A DNA stretch of 64,000 nucleotides from Dyadobacter sp. 3J3 (GCF_009801115.1 NZ_VTOL01000006.1:310001-374000), one strand, 5' to 3'; positions 8,247 through 16,904 are shown, counted from the stretch's first letter. A program made the numbers and translations. Notes: a model not told the origin generated them from the sequence alone.

Positions 8247-9157
8247 TGGCCAAACATCCTTTTAAATATCCAGTTGTCATTCCCGACATGTTTCACTTCC
8301 CCGTTATCCCAAAAGCCAAGCAACTGTGGAGTTTTGACTTTTCCTGAAAATTTTACTTTTGCGTCGTCCGAATTTTGTCTGACTAAATGGCGATCAAGAC
8401 GCTTAATCCAGGGATCGGAAAACTTTTCTCTCATGGCTATTCCCATTCCCATCATTGAGTCTGCATCGTATATATTTTCTTCGCCGTAAGACGTTGTCTT
8501 GTTTGTATTTCCGCTCACATGTTCCAATCCCAAGACGTGGCCAAATTCGTGGGCAAGTGTGTTATGCAAGTAATCTACTGCATGTGACTGACCATTGATC
8601 TTTGTAAGAATGTGCTCTTTCCTGTAAATGTGAGGAAGCCAGTTTAGCCATTCCAGCTTCGTGTCATCTTTATTGATAAATCCAACCTGCGGTTTTACGC
8701 CAATTTGGGTATGGCTCCTGATCAGTTTCGGTATCTTTTTTGTATTAAAAACCATAAACTTTGCATGCGCATTTTGGGGCGCCGGATTTACTATGTCGAC
8801 TGCTAATCCACAATTAATCTTGGCCGCCGTAAGTCCCTTGGGCGACTTGTACCAAGGTTTATTTGGGATCAAATCAAACTGGTTGTCCCAATACCGCGTT
8901 ACTATCGTTTTAAATTCATTCGGGAATTTCTGCCACTCGGTCTGACTCCAGGGATCTAGAAGATATTTATTTCCGGTTTCTAGATCCTTAACATTTCCAT
9001 TTCCATCACAACTAAGCTTTCCAAACTCACGTCTTTCAGAAGGTTCTATTTTTTGTAAAAAGACACGCACCTGAATTGATAGTGCCAGCGTATTATCATC
9101 CAGTGGTAACAAAACTGAATCCCAATTATCTGCCTTTATGACGATGTGATAGTGCAT
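8243..9157 (-). CDS. zinc metalloprotease (metzincin-like), candidate T6SS effector
   Basis: 304 residues without a signal peptide. The zinc motif HEFGHVLGLEH (His203, Glu204, His207, His213) matches HExxHxxGxxH, and a likely Met-turn lies 22 residues later (SMMGMG, Met235/236), the two hallmarks of metzincins. The first ~105 residues form a beta-rich domain ending in 'PNKPWYK' that is shared with the paralogue just upstream (for example WDSVLLP and WDSCLLP). An intracellular protease with no export signal inside a T6SS cluster is a good effector candidate. It is followed with a 4-bp overlap by the DUF4347-like gene. Confidence 0.82.
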   Translation of the reverse strand: MHYHIVIKADNWDSVLLPLDDNTLALSIQVRVFLQKIEPSERREFGKLSCDGNGNVKDLETGNKYLLDPWSQTEWQKFPNEFKTIVTRYWDNQFDLIPNKPWYKSPKGLTAAKINCGLAVDIVNPAPQNAHAKFMVFNTKKIPKLIRSHTQIGVKPQVGFINKDDTKLEWLNWLPHIYRKEHILTKINGQSHAVDYLHNTLAHEFGHVLGLEHVSGNTNKTTSYGEENIYDADSMMGMGIAMREKFSDPWIKRLDRHLVRQNSDDAKVKFSGKVKTPQLLGFWDNGEVKHVGNDNWIFKRMFGQ

Positions 9158-9202
9158 GGCTTAATATGTTATGCTTGTTCTGTTATTTAAAATCGGTGCT
9201 TC

Positions 9203-10048
9203 TTACGTGGTCTTGTTTGCTGTTGTAGGTGGCTGCCAGTCGTTGTCCCAATATTCAATAAGCTGCATTGTCGCAACCCGGCCTTTGAAATGAACCGTTG
9301 TGTCATAGTGATTTTGATTGACCAGATGTGATTTCAAGCGGCTTATCCAGGGTTTTGCGTGACTGGCTGTTAAAAATCCACCCATGCCCATTTGATTTTC
9401 GCGCTGTTCTAACGTAAGTCCGTAATTCGAATCATTGTTTCCTGCACCATTGACATGACCAAGACCTAATGTGTGTCCAAATTCGTGGTTAACAGTGGTT
9501 TGTAGAAAACTCAAACTGTGTTTTAAGCGTCCTATTTTTGTATCTCTGTCATTCCAGTGTGATTCGAGATCCAGATGTGTGAATATGCCTGAACGGTTAT
9601 TTTCGTCCACATAAGATCTGAAATCTGTTTTACGCGGGTGTATTATACGGTACGTCTGATGTGCCTGTGCGGCTGTTTCAACCAGCTGGATTGACAGGCT
9701 GCAAACGATATTTGCCGGAGTAATCGCAATTGCAGCTCTGGGTCTGTACCATGGCTTATTTGGGTCCAGGATAAATCTGTCGCTCCAATGCCTTCTCACG
9801 ACATTTACAAAGTCTCTTTTATAAGTTTCCCATTCCAGATCCGTCCAGGAATTGAGGCGATAGTTGCCATATAAATCATGAACAATACCATCTCCGTAAG
9901 CTTGTGTTTCGGATGTGTAAAAACGACTTCCGGGTTCGATACGCACTAAATGGATCCTGAACTGAAGAATTAATTCGTGTGCATTCTCGTCAATAGGCAA
10001 TAGGCATGAATCCCATTTTCTGCCTTTTATAAAAAGATGAATGTTCAT
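9203..10048 (-). CDS. paralogous zinc metalloprotease (metzincin-like), candidate T6SS effector
   Basis: 281 residues, no signal peptide. The zinc motif is HEFGHTLGLGH (His188, Glu189, His192, His198) with a putative Met-turn at Met220 (ENQMGMGG). It aligns along its length with the next gene: both begin with a short strand, then WDS-LLP, then IEP, then 'DPNKPWY' or 'IPNKPWY' before the catalytic domain. The two genes are a tandem duplication that has diverged strongly, as seen when paired effectors attack different substrates or when one is inhibitory. Both keep all metal ligands, so both look active. Confidence 0.82.
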   Translation of the reverse strand: MNIHLFIKGRKWDSCLLPIDENAHELILQFRIHLVRIEPGSRFYTSETQAYGDGIVHDLYGNYRLNSWTDLEWETYKRDFVNVVRRHWSDRFILDPNKPWYRPRAAIAITPANIVCSLSIQLVETAAQAHQTYRIIHPRKTDFRSYVDENNRSGIFTHLDLESHWNDRDTKIGRLKHSLSFLQTTVNHEFGHTLGLGHVNGAGNNDSNYGLTLEQRENQMGMGGFLTASHAKPWISRLKSHLVNQNHYDTTVHFKGRVATMQLIEYWDNDWQPPTTANKTT

Positions 10049-10089
10049 ACGTTTTCTTTAAAAGTGAACATACTATTTTCCATTTTGAA

Positions 10090-11070
10090 CTAAGCCCAAT
10101 CCGGTGCAGACGGATCTCTTGGACATTCGATTTTTCTCAAACGGCCACTGCTGGCGCTTATAGCAGTGGAGATACCATATCCTGAGTCAGATGAAATTGT
10201 TACCGAAGATGGATTTATTATCACCTCCCGAATAACCAGCCGTTTGTTGTCATTTCTATTAAAATCCAGGATAAATTTACCCATTACAGAATCCTGTCCC
10301 ATGGTTACGCCGGGTTGTTGTGCCAGTGAAACGGTCAGATCGTTAAAATCATCCAGGGACATTTTAAACCTGGTCGATATTGTAAAGCCTGCCCATGGAC
10401 CAGAGCCGCTCCACGATACGGGTGAGCCGGGGCCACCCACTGAAATAGAAGTGCCGGTGTACAAAAAACATGCTGTTTCGTTTGTTTCGACATTCTTTAT
10501 TTTAAAAGTATAATTATCCCTTCCCAGCATTTTAAATAATGATATCGACTGTCCACCCATCAATTGTATTTGAAATTTTTGATCAACAAATGCCGGTTGA
10601 ACAGGTTTTGGTTGTGGATTTGGAGGCGGCGGAGCGCCTTTGTGGGCATAGATCTTCACCGAACGCCAGTATCCGTAATCATCGTTTGCCGCATCTGTGC
10701 TTGCATCTGATCCCCGTGCAACTTTCCTGCGGAATTCAGCTACATAGAGCTTGTTCTTACCCGTCAAAATTTCGTTTTGCACCTGAGCACATCTTCTCAG
10801 AGACAAATCTGAATTGTATCCTCGATCACCAATTTTACTCGCATAACCGACAAGATTAATCCAGTAATCCGTCTGTGATCTCAAAGGCGTGAAAATGTAT
10901 TTATAAATTCCAACCTTGTGATTTTCAATTAACTTATCACTGTCAGTCACAAAATTGTAGAGCCGCAATGCACAAATGGGTCTTCCGTTTGTGGCAAAAT
11001 ATATTTCATCCTCTGTGTCCGGATTTTCAAAAATATTTTCGTAGTCAAACTTGTAATCCCATTTTGCCAT
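10090..11070 (-). CDS. OmpA-like-fold protein without signal peptide, T6SS-associated
   Basis: 326 residues, no signal peptide. The N-terminal half contains 'TDYWINLVGYASKIGDRGYNSDLSLRRCAQVQNEIL', which follows the OmpA_C pattern 'i.GyaS..Gd..yN..LS..RA..V...L'. A proline-rich linker (PPPPNPQPKPVQP, about 150-163) leads to an unrecognised beta-rich C-terminal domain with a Gly/Ser stretch. Signal-less OmpA-like modules occur in cargo of contractile injection systems (general knowledge). It directly follows clpV and precedes the protease pair, so it may be an adaptor or effector of this T6SS (inference). Confidence 0.65.
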   Translation of the reverse strand: MAKWDYKFDYENIFENPDTEDEIYFATNGRPICALRLYNFVTDSDKLIENHKVGIYKYIFTPLRSQTDYWINLVGYASKIGDRGYNSDLSLRRCAQVQNEILTGKNKLYVAEFRRKVARGSDASTDAANDDYGYWRSVKIYAHKGAPPPPNPQPKPVQPAFVDQKFQIQLMGGQSISLFKMLGRDNYTFKIKNVETNETACFLYTGTSISVGGPGSPVSWSGSGPWAGFTISTRFKMSLDDFNDLTVSLAQQPGVTMGQDSVMGKFILDFNRNDNKRLVIREVIINPSSVTISSDSGYGISTAISASSGRLRKIECPRDPSAPDWA

Positions 11071-11080
11071 GATCTTAAAT

Positions 11081-13603
11081 TTAAGCTTCCTGCGTAACTG
11101 CGTTTTCTTCTGTTTTCCATATTACCTCACCGCTGCTGTCCAGATCCAGGATAATCACGGATCCTTTGCCAACATCACCGGAAATTATCATTCGGCTGAT
11201 AGGTCTTCTTAAAATATTCCGGATCACACCTTTCAATGGACGAACTCCATAACGCGGCGTAAATCCTTGCATGGCAATATGTTTTCTTGCTTCGTCGGTC
11301 ATTCGCAGGGTAATTCCCTGTTTTTCCATCAGATCGGTCAGACTTTTTAGATGGATGTCAAATATTTTCACAACGTTTTCTTGCGAAATTGGCACGAACG
11401 GAACAATTTCAGTAAGTCGAGCCAGAAATTCAGGTCGGAAATGTTTTGCCATGATATCCATCAGATCGGATGATTTAGGCAAACTTCCCTGATTAAACTG
11501 CTCTACTATTTTCTCCTGCCCAATGTTGGATGTGAACAGAATTACTGCATTCGAAAAATCACCTTCTTTTCCAAGCCGGTCGTGCAATTTCCCTTCATCC
11601 AGAATCTGTAAAAACAAATCGAAAACCGACGGATGAGCCTTTTCAATTTCATCAAACAGTACCACAGAGTAAGGTTTTTGTCGAATTTTATTCACGAGAA
11701 GTCCGCCTTCTTCGTATCCAACATAACCCGGAGGTGCGCCATAAAGCAAAGCTGCTGAATGCTCTTCCTTAAATTCAGACATATCAAAACGTATCAGAAA
11801 TGATTCGTCGTTGAAAAGAAAATCAGCAAGTGCTTTTGCAATTTCTGTTTTTCCTGTTCCCGTCGGACCTAAAAGAAAGAAAGATCCAATCGGCTGTCCG
11901 GCCTTAATTAATCCTGATCGTGATTCCAATATAGCTTCGCTCAAAGCCTTGACGGCCTTATCCTGACCCACGACTCTTTTCTTCAATACCTCATTTATTC
12001 CCAGCAACTTATCTCTTTCAGAGCTTTGAAGTTTGCCAAGCGGGATTCCGGTTTTATGTGCTATCACCGCAGCAATTTCCTGTTTGCCAACACTTTGGGA
12101 ATGTCTGGATGCCAGTTGCTGTAAAGCTGAAAGTTTGGTTGTGAGATGCGTGTAAATACTTTCAGCAGTATCAAGTTCTTCATCCTGCTGGTCAAGCTGA
12201 CCAACCAAAAGTGGACTGAGGCGATTGGGTAGCTGCCTTAAAAACCAACGCAATTCATGAACTCTTTCGGCTTCATCAATGGCCATTAAAGCATCAAGTT
12301 CTGTCTGAAGAACGGTCAGTTCGTTTTCAGAAACTTCATCCATCAGCCTCATCGCCGCCATCGTTCTGTCAAGCAGATCCAGCGCAACGTCAGGCAACCG
12401 TCTTTCTTTGATATACCTTTTGGAAAGTTTTACAGCTTCATTAATTGTTCCTTTTTCCAGCTTCAAACCATGATGCGCCTCGTAAACAGGAATGATATGT
12501 TCTATCATACGAATGGCCGTAGCTTCATCCGGTTCCTCGACTTGCAATACTTCAAACCGTCTGCTGAATGCTTCGTCTTTTTCAATATATTTTCGATATT
12601 CCTCAGGTGTTGTAGCGCCTATTAATGTCAATTCGCCACGAGCAAGTTCAGGTTTTAGAAGCTGTGCAACGCCGGCGCCTACCGAACCTTTTGCATCAAG
12701 AAGAATGTGTATTTCATCAATAAATAAAATCGCTTTATCCAGACTTTTTAACTCGTTCAAAATTCCTTTCAGCCGCTCTTCGATTTCACCTTTATAAGAT
12801 GCTCCCGCAACAAGTGCACCTGTATCAAGTTCAATTAAACGGGCATTTTGCAGTAACAGCGGTACTTTTTTCTGGCTAATGAGTTGTGCGAAACCTTCTA
12901 CCAAGGCAGATTTTCCCACACCTGGCTCGCCAATCAAAATCACGTTTGGTTTACTTCTTCTTCCCAAGATCTCAGCCATTTGTCTGATTTCCCGGTCGCG
13001 GCCAATTACAGAATCTATTTTGCCTTCGGCTGCTCTTTTGGTTTTGTCGGAAGTATATTTTTCAAGAAAACCGGATGCGGGTTTTGGTGTATTAGTTTGA
13101 TTGTTTGCTGATGGTTTTTGTTCTTCTGTATCATTATTGGTTTGATTGCCAGTGGTTTGCTGGCTCATGGCCAAAACTTCTTTTTGTGTAAGCGGAAGCG
13201 ATTTGAGCTGATCAGCGGAAAAACCTACGCCTGGTTTTAAAAGTGCCGCAAGCGCACAAAGCGGATCCGTATCCCGGTTCAATTGCAAAGAAATTAACTC
13301 TGCAAGTTCCAGACAAGAAATTGCCAGGGAATCCGGTTGTGGCGATTCAGGTACTTTTACAGATTTCGGACTTTCTTCTAATCTTACTTCTGCCCAATCC
13401 CGTAGGTATGCCACATCTTTTTGTGCCATGACGAGCTCAGAGGCAAAGCCAGCGTCATTATGCAGGACTCCCATTAAAAGATGAGCAGGTCCAAAACGCT
13501 CTTGCCGGTATTCGCGGGCAAGCGATTGCGCAACGGTAATGGCGTATTTAAGTGCTTCGGTTTGCATGAATTGATCATTAAAATCGTAAACGTTTTTGTT
13601 CAT
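11081..13603 (-). CDS. clpV: TssH/ClpV, AAA+ unfoldase that recycles the T6SS sheath
   Basis: About 840 residues. The N-domain (Clp_N repeat pattern 'ALKYAITVAQSLAREYRQERFGPAHLLMGVL') is followed by AAA1 with Walker A GEPGVGKSALVEG and Walker B AILFIDEIH, a short middle region, AAA2 with GPTGTGKTEIAKAL and VVLFDEIEKAHP, and the ClpB-type D2-small domain 'YGVRPLKGVIRNIL'. I take the ATG at 13603 (MNKNVYDFND); the longer frame begins with TTG at 13621 and adds six residues without support. Position between the TssO-like gene and the effector block, and the lack of a long ClpB coiled coil, favour ClpV over the chaperone ClpB. Confidence 0.88.
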   Translation of the reverse strand: MNKNVYDFNDQFMQTEALKYAITVAQSLAREYRQERFGPAHLLMGVLHNDAGFASELVMAQKDVAYLRDWAEVRLEESPKSVKVPESPQPDSLAISCLELAELISLQLNRDTDPLCALAALLKPGVGFSADQLKSLPLTQKEVLAMSQQTTGNQTNNDTEEQKPSANNQTNTPKPASGFLEKYTSDKTKRAAEGKIDSVIGRDREIRQMAEILGRRSKPNVILIGEPGVGKSALVEGFAQLISQKKVPLLLQNARLIELDTGALVAGASYKGEIEERLKGILNELKSLDKAILFIDEIHILLDAKGSVGAGVAQLLKPELARGELTLIGATTPEEYRKYIEKDEAFSRRFEVLQVEEPDEATAIRMIEHIIPVYEAHHGLKLEKGTINEAVKLSKRYIKERRLPDVALDLLDRTMAAMRLMDEVSENELTVLQTELDALMAIDEAERVHELRWFLRQLPNRLSPLLVGQLDQQDEELDTAESIYTHLTTKLSALQQLASRHSQSVGKQEIAAVIAHKTGIPLGKLQSSERDKLLGINEVLKKRVVGQDKAVKALSEAILESRSGLIKAGQPIGSFFLLGPTGTGKTEIAKALADFLFNDESFLIRFDMSEFKEEHSAALLYGAPPGYVGYEEGGLLVNKIRQKPYSVVLFDEIEKAHPSVFDLFLQILDEGKLHDRLGKEGDFSNAVILFTSNIGQEKIVEQFNQGSLPKSSDLMDIMAKHFRPEFLARLTEIVPFVPISQENVVKIFDIHLKSLTDLMEKQGITLRMTDEARKHIAMQGFTPRYGVRPLKGVIRNILRRPISRMIISGDVGKGSVIILDLDSSGEVIWKTEENAVTQEA

Positions 13604-13661
13604 TCCGTGGCAAGGCCACAATGCATTACCTTTTTCAGATGAGGAGTTTGTGAATTTGTTA

Positions 13662-14597
13662 CTAGGGCTGGTTTTTCTGTAATCCGATCAGTCTTTCGAG
13701 TGCTTTGGATTTCATTTCTTTATTATTGGTTGAAAGCTGAAGACCATCAAAAATCTGTTTGGCCTGATCGTAATATACTTTTCTGTCGTTTTTACGAAGA
13801 TTTCCCTGCGTTAGCAATTGATAATAACCTTCGGCTTCTGAATACCGCAGCCATTCACGATAGGTCACACCGGTTCCTGCTTTGGCAGAAAGACATTCGT
13901 CCAGTTGTTTTTGTATTGCTGTTGCATCCGATCCGCCGACTCCTGATTTCGACGAGCGGCAGTTGTCAAGATCTTTTTGTGCAGCCGCCAGTTTCGCCTG
14001 CAATTCTTTTGCGGGATCAGCTCCGCCACCTCCTCCGCCGCCTGCTCCGGCCATGAGTTGACGTTCCATTCCTTTTATTTCCAGATCTTTCATATTAATC
14101 TGGCTTCTTAGGTCATTAACTACCTGCATGTCAATTCCTTTGCTATCGAGTGTGCGTCTGAGTTCGCTTATGGTTTGCCGGTAAGTAACAAGTGCTTCCG
14201 TTAGTTTTGCGACTCCGCTCGAAAGTCTCCTGTTTTGTTCACTTTTGGCAGAAGCGGCAAGTATATTAAAGTGGCTCAGGATCGAATTAATCCGGCTTTC
14301 AATAGCTACGAGCTGGGTGCGCGCCGTTGCTTTCGCCATCTCATCAGTTGCGCTGCTGTAAATTCCGTCCTGCTGAATAAGTTTGCGTGAAATCTGGCTT
14401 AATGTATCCGTATCAACCAGCAATGGAGATTGTTCCTGCACGATTTTCTTGTAAAGATTAGCCTCGGATTCCGTTACAGACCCAGGCACACGCAGGAGCA
14501 GGTACACAGCAAGCACAGGGAAACTGAGTGAAAGTGCGTAATGGCCAATGAACTTTCCGATCGCGGATTTTCTCTGGTTTTTATTAACCGGCTCCAT
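13662..14597 (-). CDS. TssO-like T6SS membrane protein with coiled coil
   Basis: 311 residues. One transmembrane helix near the N-terminus (about 16-35, 'ALSLSFPVLAVYLLLRVPG') is preceded by a basic cytosolic tail, followed by a long helical coiled region (about 45-180), a glycine run (about 185-192) and a second helical part. TssO of Bacteroidota T6SS has this layout of one N-terminal TM and a coiled periplasmic part and lies next to TssK and ClpV. The sequence match is only moderate, so the name is tentative. It is probably part of the envelope complex that replaces TssJLM in subtype iii systems. Confidence 0.6.
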   Translation of the reverse strand: MEPVNKNQRKSAIGKFIGHYALSLSFPVLAVYLLLRVPGSVTESEANLYKKIVQEQSPLLVDTDTLSQISRKLIQQDGIYSSATDEMAKATARTQLVAIESRINSILSHFNILAASAKSEQNRRLSSGVAKLTEALVTYRQTISELRRTLDSKGIDMQVVNDLRSQINMKDLEIKGMERQLMAGAGGGGGGGADPAKELQAKLAAAQKDLDNCRSSKSGVGGSDATAIQKQLDECLSAKAGTGVTYREWLRYSEAEGYYQLLTQGNLRKNDRKVYYDQAKQIFDGLQLSTNNKEMKSKALERLIGLQKNQP

Positions 14598-14685
14598 TTT
14601 AATAATATTTAGTACATAGTTATCCTGTCGACGGATTTACTGTCCGCCGGATCTTCAAAAACAATTCTTTTTCAAAATCACTGTA

Positions 14686-15849
14686 TCAAAGAGGGCTCCA
14701 TCTGGATTTGTGCTTTTCGGGTTGAACGGGTGTTTCGTGGACCGGGCTTTCAATAATAAAAACCTGTTGTCCTTTCCGTTTCCCTATAAATTCCAGTTGG
14801 CTTAATTTTAAAAACAAGGCTGTCCAGATACTAAAAAAGTTGTCCGTTATTTTAAAGCTGGAAGTTATTTCATTATGATCATAAGGTACCTGAATCATGT
14901 TCAAAATCCGCTTTTCAAGTCCGCCAGGCGACTCTTCCGCCCATTCTCCCAAATAACCCAGAACTTCTTCCTTTTCACGATCGGTAAGGGATTCCAGCGA
15001 TGCACGGATACTTTGTACCAGTTGTATCATCAGGACAATCATTTCCAGCGGTGTCTGATAAGGTGTAAGTCTGTGAAATACTGCGTTGTTTGTAACGAGT
15101 ACATTGATCAGCCTTTCAACCATTATCTGTATGCTGTCAGACAAAGGGCTTTTTTGGCTTTTTGTCTTGATTTTCTGAACAATACGAAATGAATATGTTT
15201 CAATATCATTTAAATATGTACCAAAACGATTATACCAATCCTTTAATCCCTGATGACTTTTGATCGTTCCTGATGCCGGAATATATTCGTTTATAACCTT
15301 CAATTCGGCATTGTTATATTCTATTTTTCCAACGATCAGATTAGGACCGGACCATTGATGATTGTTGATCGTTTCAGCAGGAACCACATTTACACTGTAT
15401 CCAGGCAAAGTGTAGGGATGGCGCATTGGAATTTCATTTTCCACCGGACTGCCAAAAAATGTTCTTTCAAATAAATCAACACTGACGACGATGTAAAACG
15501 TATGATTCTGATTTGATTGTAAATGATTTTTTGCGAATATCACACCAAGTGAAGTATCAGCTATCAGTTCATTTTTTTGGTTAATTTCAATCAGGCTGCC
15601 ATCGGGCGTTATCGCAAAACAATGACTTATTTTAATTCTTATCTGCTGACTGGCATCTCCCAGGATTTGTATTTGTAAAGATTCGCTACCGTCTTTGTCT
15701 GCTAAAAGCCCGTAATTATATGTCGTTAACGTCGCTGCCTGCATCTGGCGGACTTGTTCGGTATGGTAATGATCCGTTTCGACAAAGTGTTGTCGGGATA
15801 TTTTCATTCCATCGACCCAATTTACTGCCAAGTGCTGAAATTTCGCCAT
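14686..15849 (-). CDS. tssK: TssK, T6SS baseplate protein
   Basis: 387 residues. The N-terminus 'LAVNWVDGMKISRQHFVETDHYHTEQVRQMQAATLTTYNYGLL' is the typical TssK opening ('v.W..GM.l...HF'), followed by the beta-rich shell domain and a helical C-terminal part ('LIQLVQSIRASLESLTDREKEEVLGYLGEWAEESPG'). TssK trimers link the baseplate wedges to the membrane complex. It is the first structural gene after the regulators, 24 nt downstream of the small HTH gene. TssE, F, G and VgrG are not in the window and should lie beyond the left edge. Confidence 0.85.
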   Translation of the reverse strand: MAKFQHLAVNWVDGMKISRQHFVETDHYHTEQVRQMQAATLTTYNYGLLADKDGSESLQIQILGDASQQIRIKISHCFAITPDGSLIEINQKNELIADTSLGVIFAKNHLQSNQNHTFYIVVSVDLFERTFFGSPVENEIPMRHPYTLPGYSVNVVPAETINNHQWSGPNLIVGKIEYNNAELKVINEYIPASGTIKSHQGLKDWYNRFGTYLNDIETYSFRIVQKIKTKSQKSPLSDSIQIMVERLINVLVTNNAVFHRLTPYQTPLEMIVLMIQLVQSIRASLESLTDREKEEVLGYLGEWAEESPGGLEKRILNMIQVPYDHNEITSSFKITDNFFSIWTALFLKLSQLEFIGKRKGQQVFIIESPVHETPVQPEKHKSRWSPL

Positions 15850-15873
15850 ACTCTTAATTCGCCGGTTAGTTAT

Positions 15874-16053
15874 TTATTTCATGGCCGCTTTCACCAGCCC
15901 GATAACAGTACGTACTCCAAATTTTCTGAACAGGCTGCGCCTGTATGTTTCAACGGTAGAAATACTTACTTCCAGCTTTTCAGCAATCTGCTTCGAGCTG
16001 AGCTCCTCCATAATGAGGTCTAAAATTTCCTGTTCGCGCTTTGTCAGTTCCAT
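15874..16053 (-). CDS. stand-alone LuxR-type HTH regulator
   Basis: 59 residues from the ATG at 16053 (MELTKREQEILDLI). It is only a LuxR/GerE helix-turn-helix: 'LTKREQEILDLIMEELSSKQIAEKLEVSISTVETYRRSLFRKFGV'. There is no receiver or sensor domain, so it may act constitutively or together with the larger regulator upstream. The longer frame from 16095 adds 14 residues that overlap the predicted promoter and is less likely. It is 24 nt before tssK and probably co-transcribed with the T6SS genes. Confidence 0.78.
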   Translation of the reverse strand: MELTKREQEILDLIMEELSSKQIAEKLEVSISTVETYRRSLFRKFGVRTVIGLVKAAMK

Positions 16054-16069
16054 AAGTAAAACACTTAGA

Positions 16070-16100
16070 CAAAGTTGCAACCTTACAAACGCCATTTCAA
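16070..16100 (-). promoter_or_regulatory. putative Bacteroidota promoter for the HTH gene and T6SS operon
   Basis: On the minus strand a TTG (16100-16098) lies 20 bp before CAACTTTG (16077-16070), one mismatch from the Bacteroidota -7 consensus TAnnTTTG. It ends 16 nt before the ATG at 16053 and lies just downstream of a pair of direct repeats. Confidence 0.45.
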
Positions 16101-16103
16101 TCG

Positions 16104-16138
16104 GCAGATACCCTGAAATTCATCTGCAAATACCCTGA
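16104..16138 (-). promoter_or_regulatory. putative operator: two 13-bp direct repeats spaced 22 bp
   Basis: GCAGATACCCTGA (16104-16116) and GCAAATACCCTGA (16126-16138) differ at one base and are spaced 22 bp start to start, about two helical turns. They sit immediately upstream of the -33 element of the predicted promoter. This is the expected layout of an activator site for a dimeric LuxR-type regulator. Confidence 0.5.
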
Positions 16139-16198
16139 TATTTACTTTTGATTTTTGCGCGGTTTTAAGGGTTTTCCACGACGTTTTTTTTCTGAAAA

Positions 16199-16849
16199 TT
16201 AGACAACGCCCATTCTGACAGCTATTTTGGTCAGACCTACCGAATTTTTTACACCAAGTTTTTGAAACAGGTTTCTGCGGTGGCTTTCTACTGTTTTGTC
16301 GCTGATACACAGCTCACTGGCAATGCGTGTTGTTGTATACTCATTAGCAACAAGTCTTAAAATCTCAACCTCTCTTTTACTTAAAAAATCTTTCGTTGTA
16401 GGTTCAGGTTCCACTATAAATGGTTCAACCGAACTTTCCGCGAGCCTTAACATCACCTCTTGTCCGTAATAAACTCTTCCCTGCGAAACAGCTCGGAAAG
16501 CAAGCTCCCATTCGTGTAATTCCGATTCAAAAACAATGTAGCCACTCACACCGGAACGGACGATTTCTCTTACTGATTCAGTTGACGGACTTGGTGCCAA
16601 AAGCAGAAATTTTAGCCTAGGATGCAGTTTTCGGATTTTCAGGATCTTTTCAGCCAGGTTTACAGTCTGATGTGCAAATACAACTATAACGTCAATGTCT
16701 TTGATATATGGAAGCTGGATAAGATGTTCGAGTGAGCTTCCTTTGCCTACCAATTCAACATAGGTTATTTTACGCAGCCAATCTGCTACGGCCTCACATT
16801 CCAATGGATGTGGATGTACAAGAAACGTATGTGCGATGAAGTGTTCCAT
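16199..16849 (-). CDS. NarL/LuxR-type response regulator with atypical receiver
   Basis: 216 residues. Residues 1-125 form a receiver-like alpha/beta domain. The strand that should carry the phospho-acceptor Asp reads 'DIDVIVVFAHQTVNLAEKI', so the usual 'D-x-P/I' after the strand is missing and the domain may not be phosphorylated in the normal way. The K-containing strand is also weak ('KFLLLAPSPSTESVREIVRSGVSGYIVFES'). The C-terminal HTH is clear: 'LSKREVEILRLVANEYTTTRIASELCISDKTVESHRRNLFQKLGVKN'. It is divergent from the small HTH gene but oriented the same way, at the head of the T6SS cluster, so it is a likely cluster regulator. Confidence 0.85.
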   Translation of the reverse strand: MEHFIAHTFLVHPHPLECEAVADWLRKITYVELVGKGSSLEHLIQLPYIKDIDVIVVFAHQTVNLAEKILKIRKLHPRLKFLLLAPSPSTESVREIVRSGVSGYIVFESELHEWELAFRAVSQGRVYYGQEVMLRLAESSVEPFIVEPEPTTKDFLSKREVEILRLVANEYTTTRIASELCISDKTVESHRRNLFQKLGVKNSVGLTKIAVRMGVV

Positions 16850-16874
16850 ACTTGTCGAGTAATTATTTACTGTT

Positions 16875-16904
16875 CAAAGGTAGCATTATGAGTCTTACTG
16901 TCAA
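16875..16904 (-). promoter_or_regulatory. Bacteroidota-type promoter upstream of the response regulator
   Basis: On the minus strand TTG (16904-16902) is followed after exactly 19 bp by TACCTTTG (16882-16875), a perfect TAnnTTTG -7 box. It lies 25 bp before the ATG at 16849. Spacing and sequence fit the housekeeping sigma consensus of this phylum. Confidence 0.65.

Noticed and set aside
13604..13621. TTG start giving a six-residue longer ClpV
   Set aside because: The ATG at 13603 gives a normal N-terminus; the longer form adds residues without homology.
1..15849. Phage-tail-like extracellular injection system (Afp/PVC type)
   Set aside because: TssK, TssD and PAAR in this set, and ClpV, indicate a T6SS; no Afp-type tail fibre or Afp8/11-type genes are in the window.
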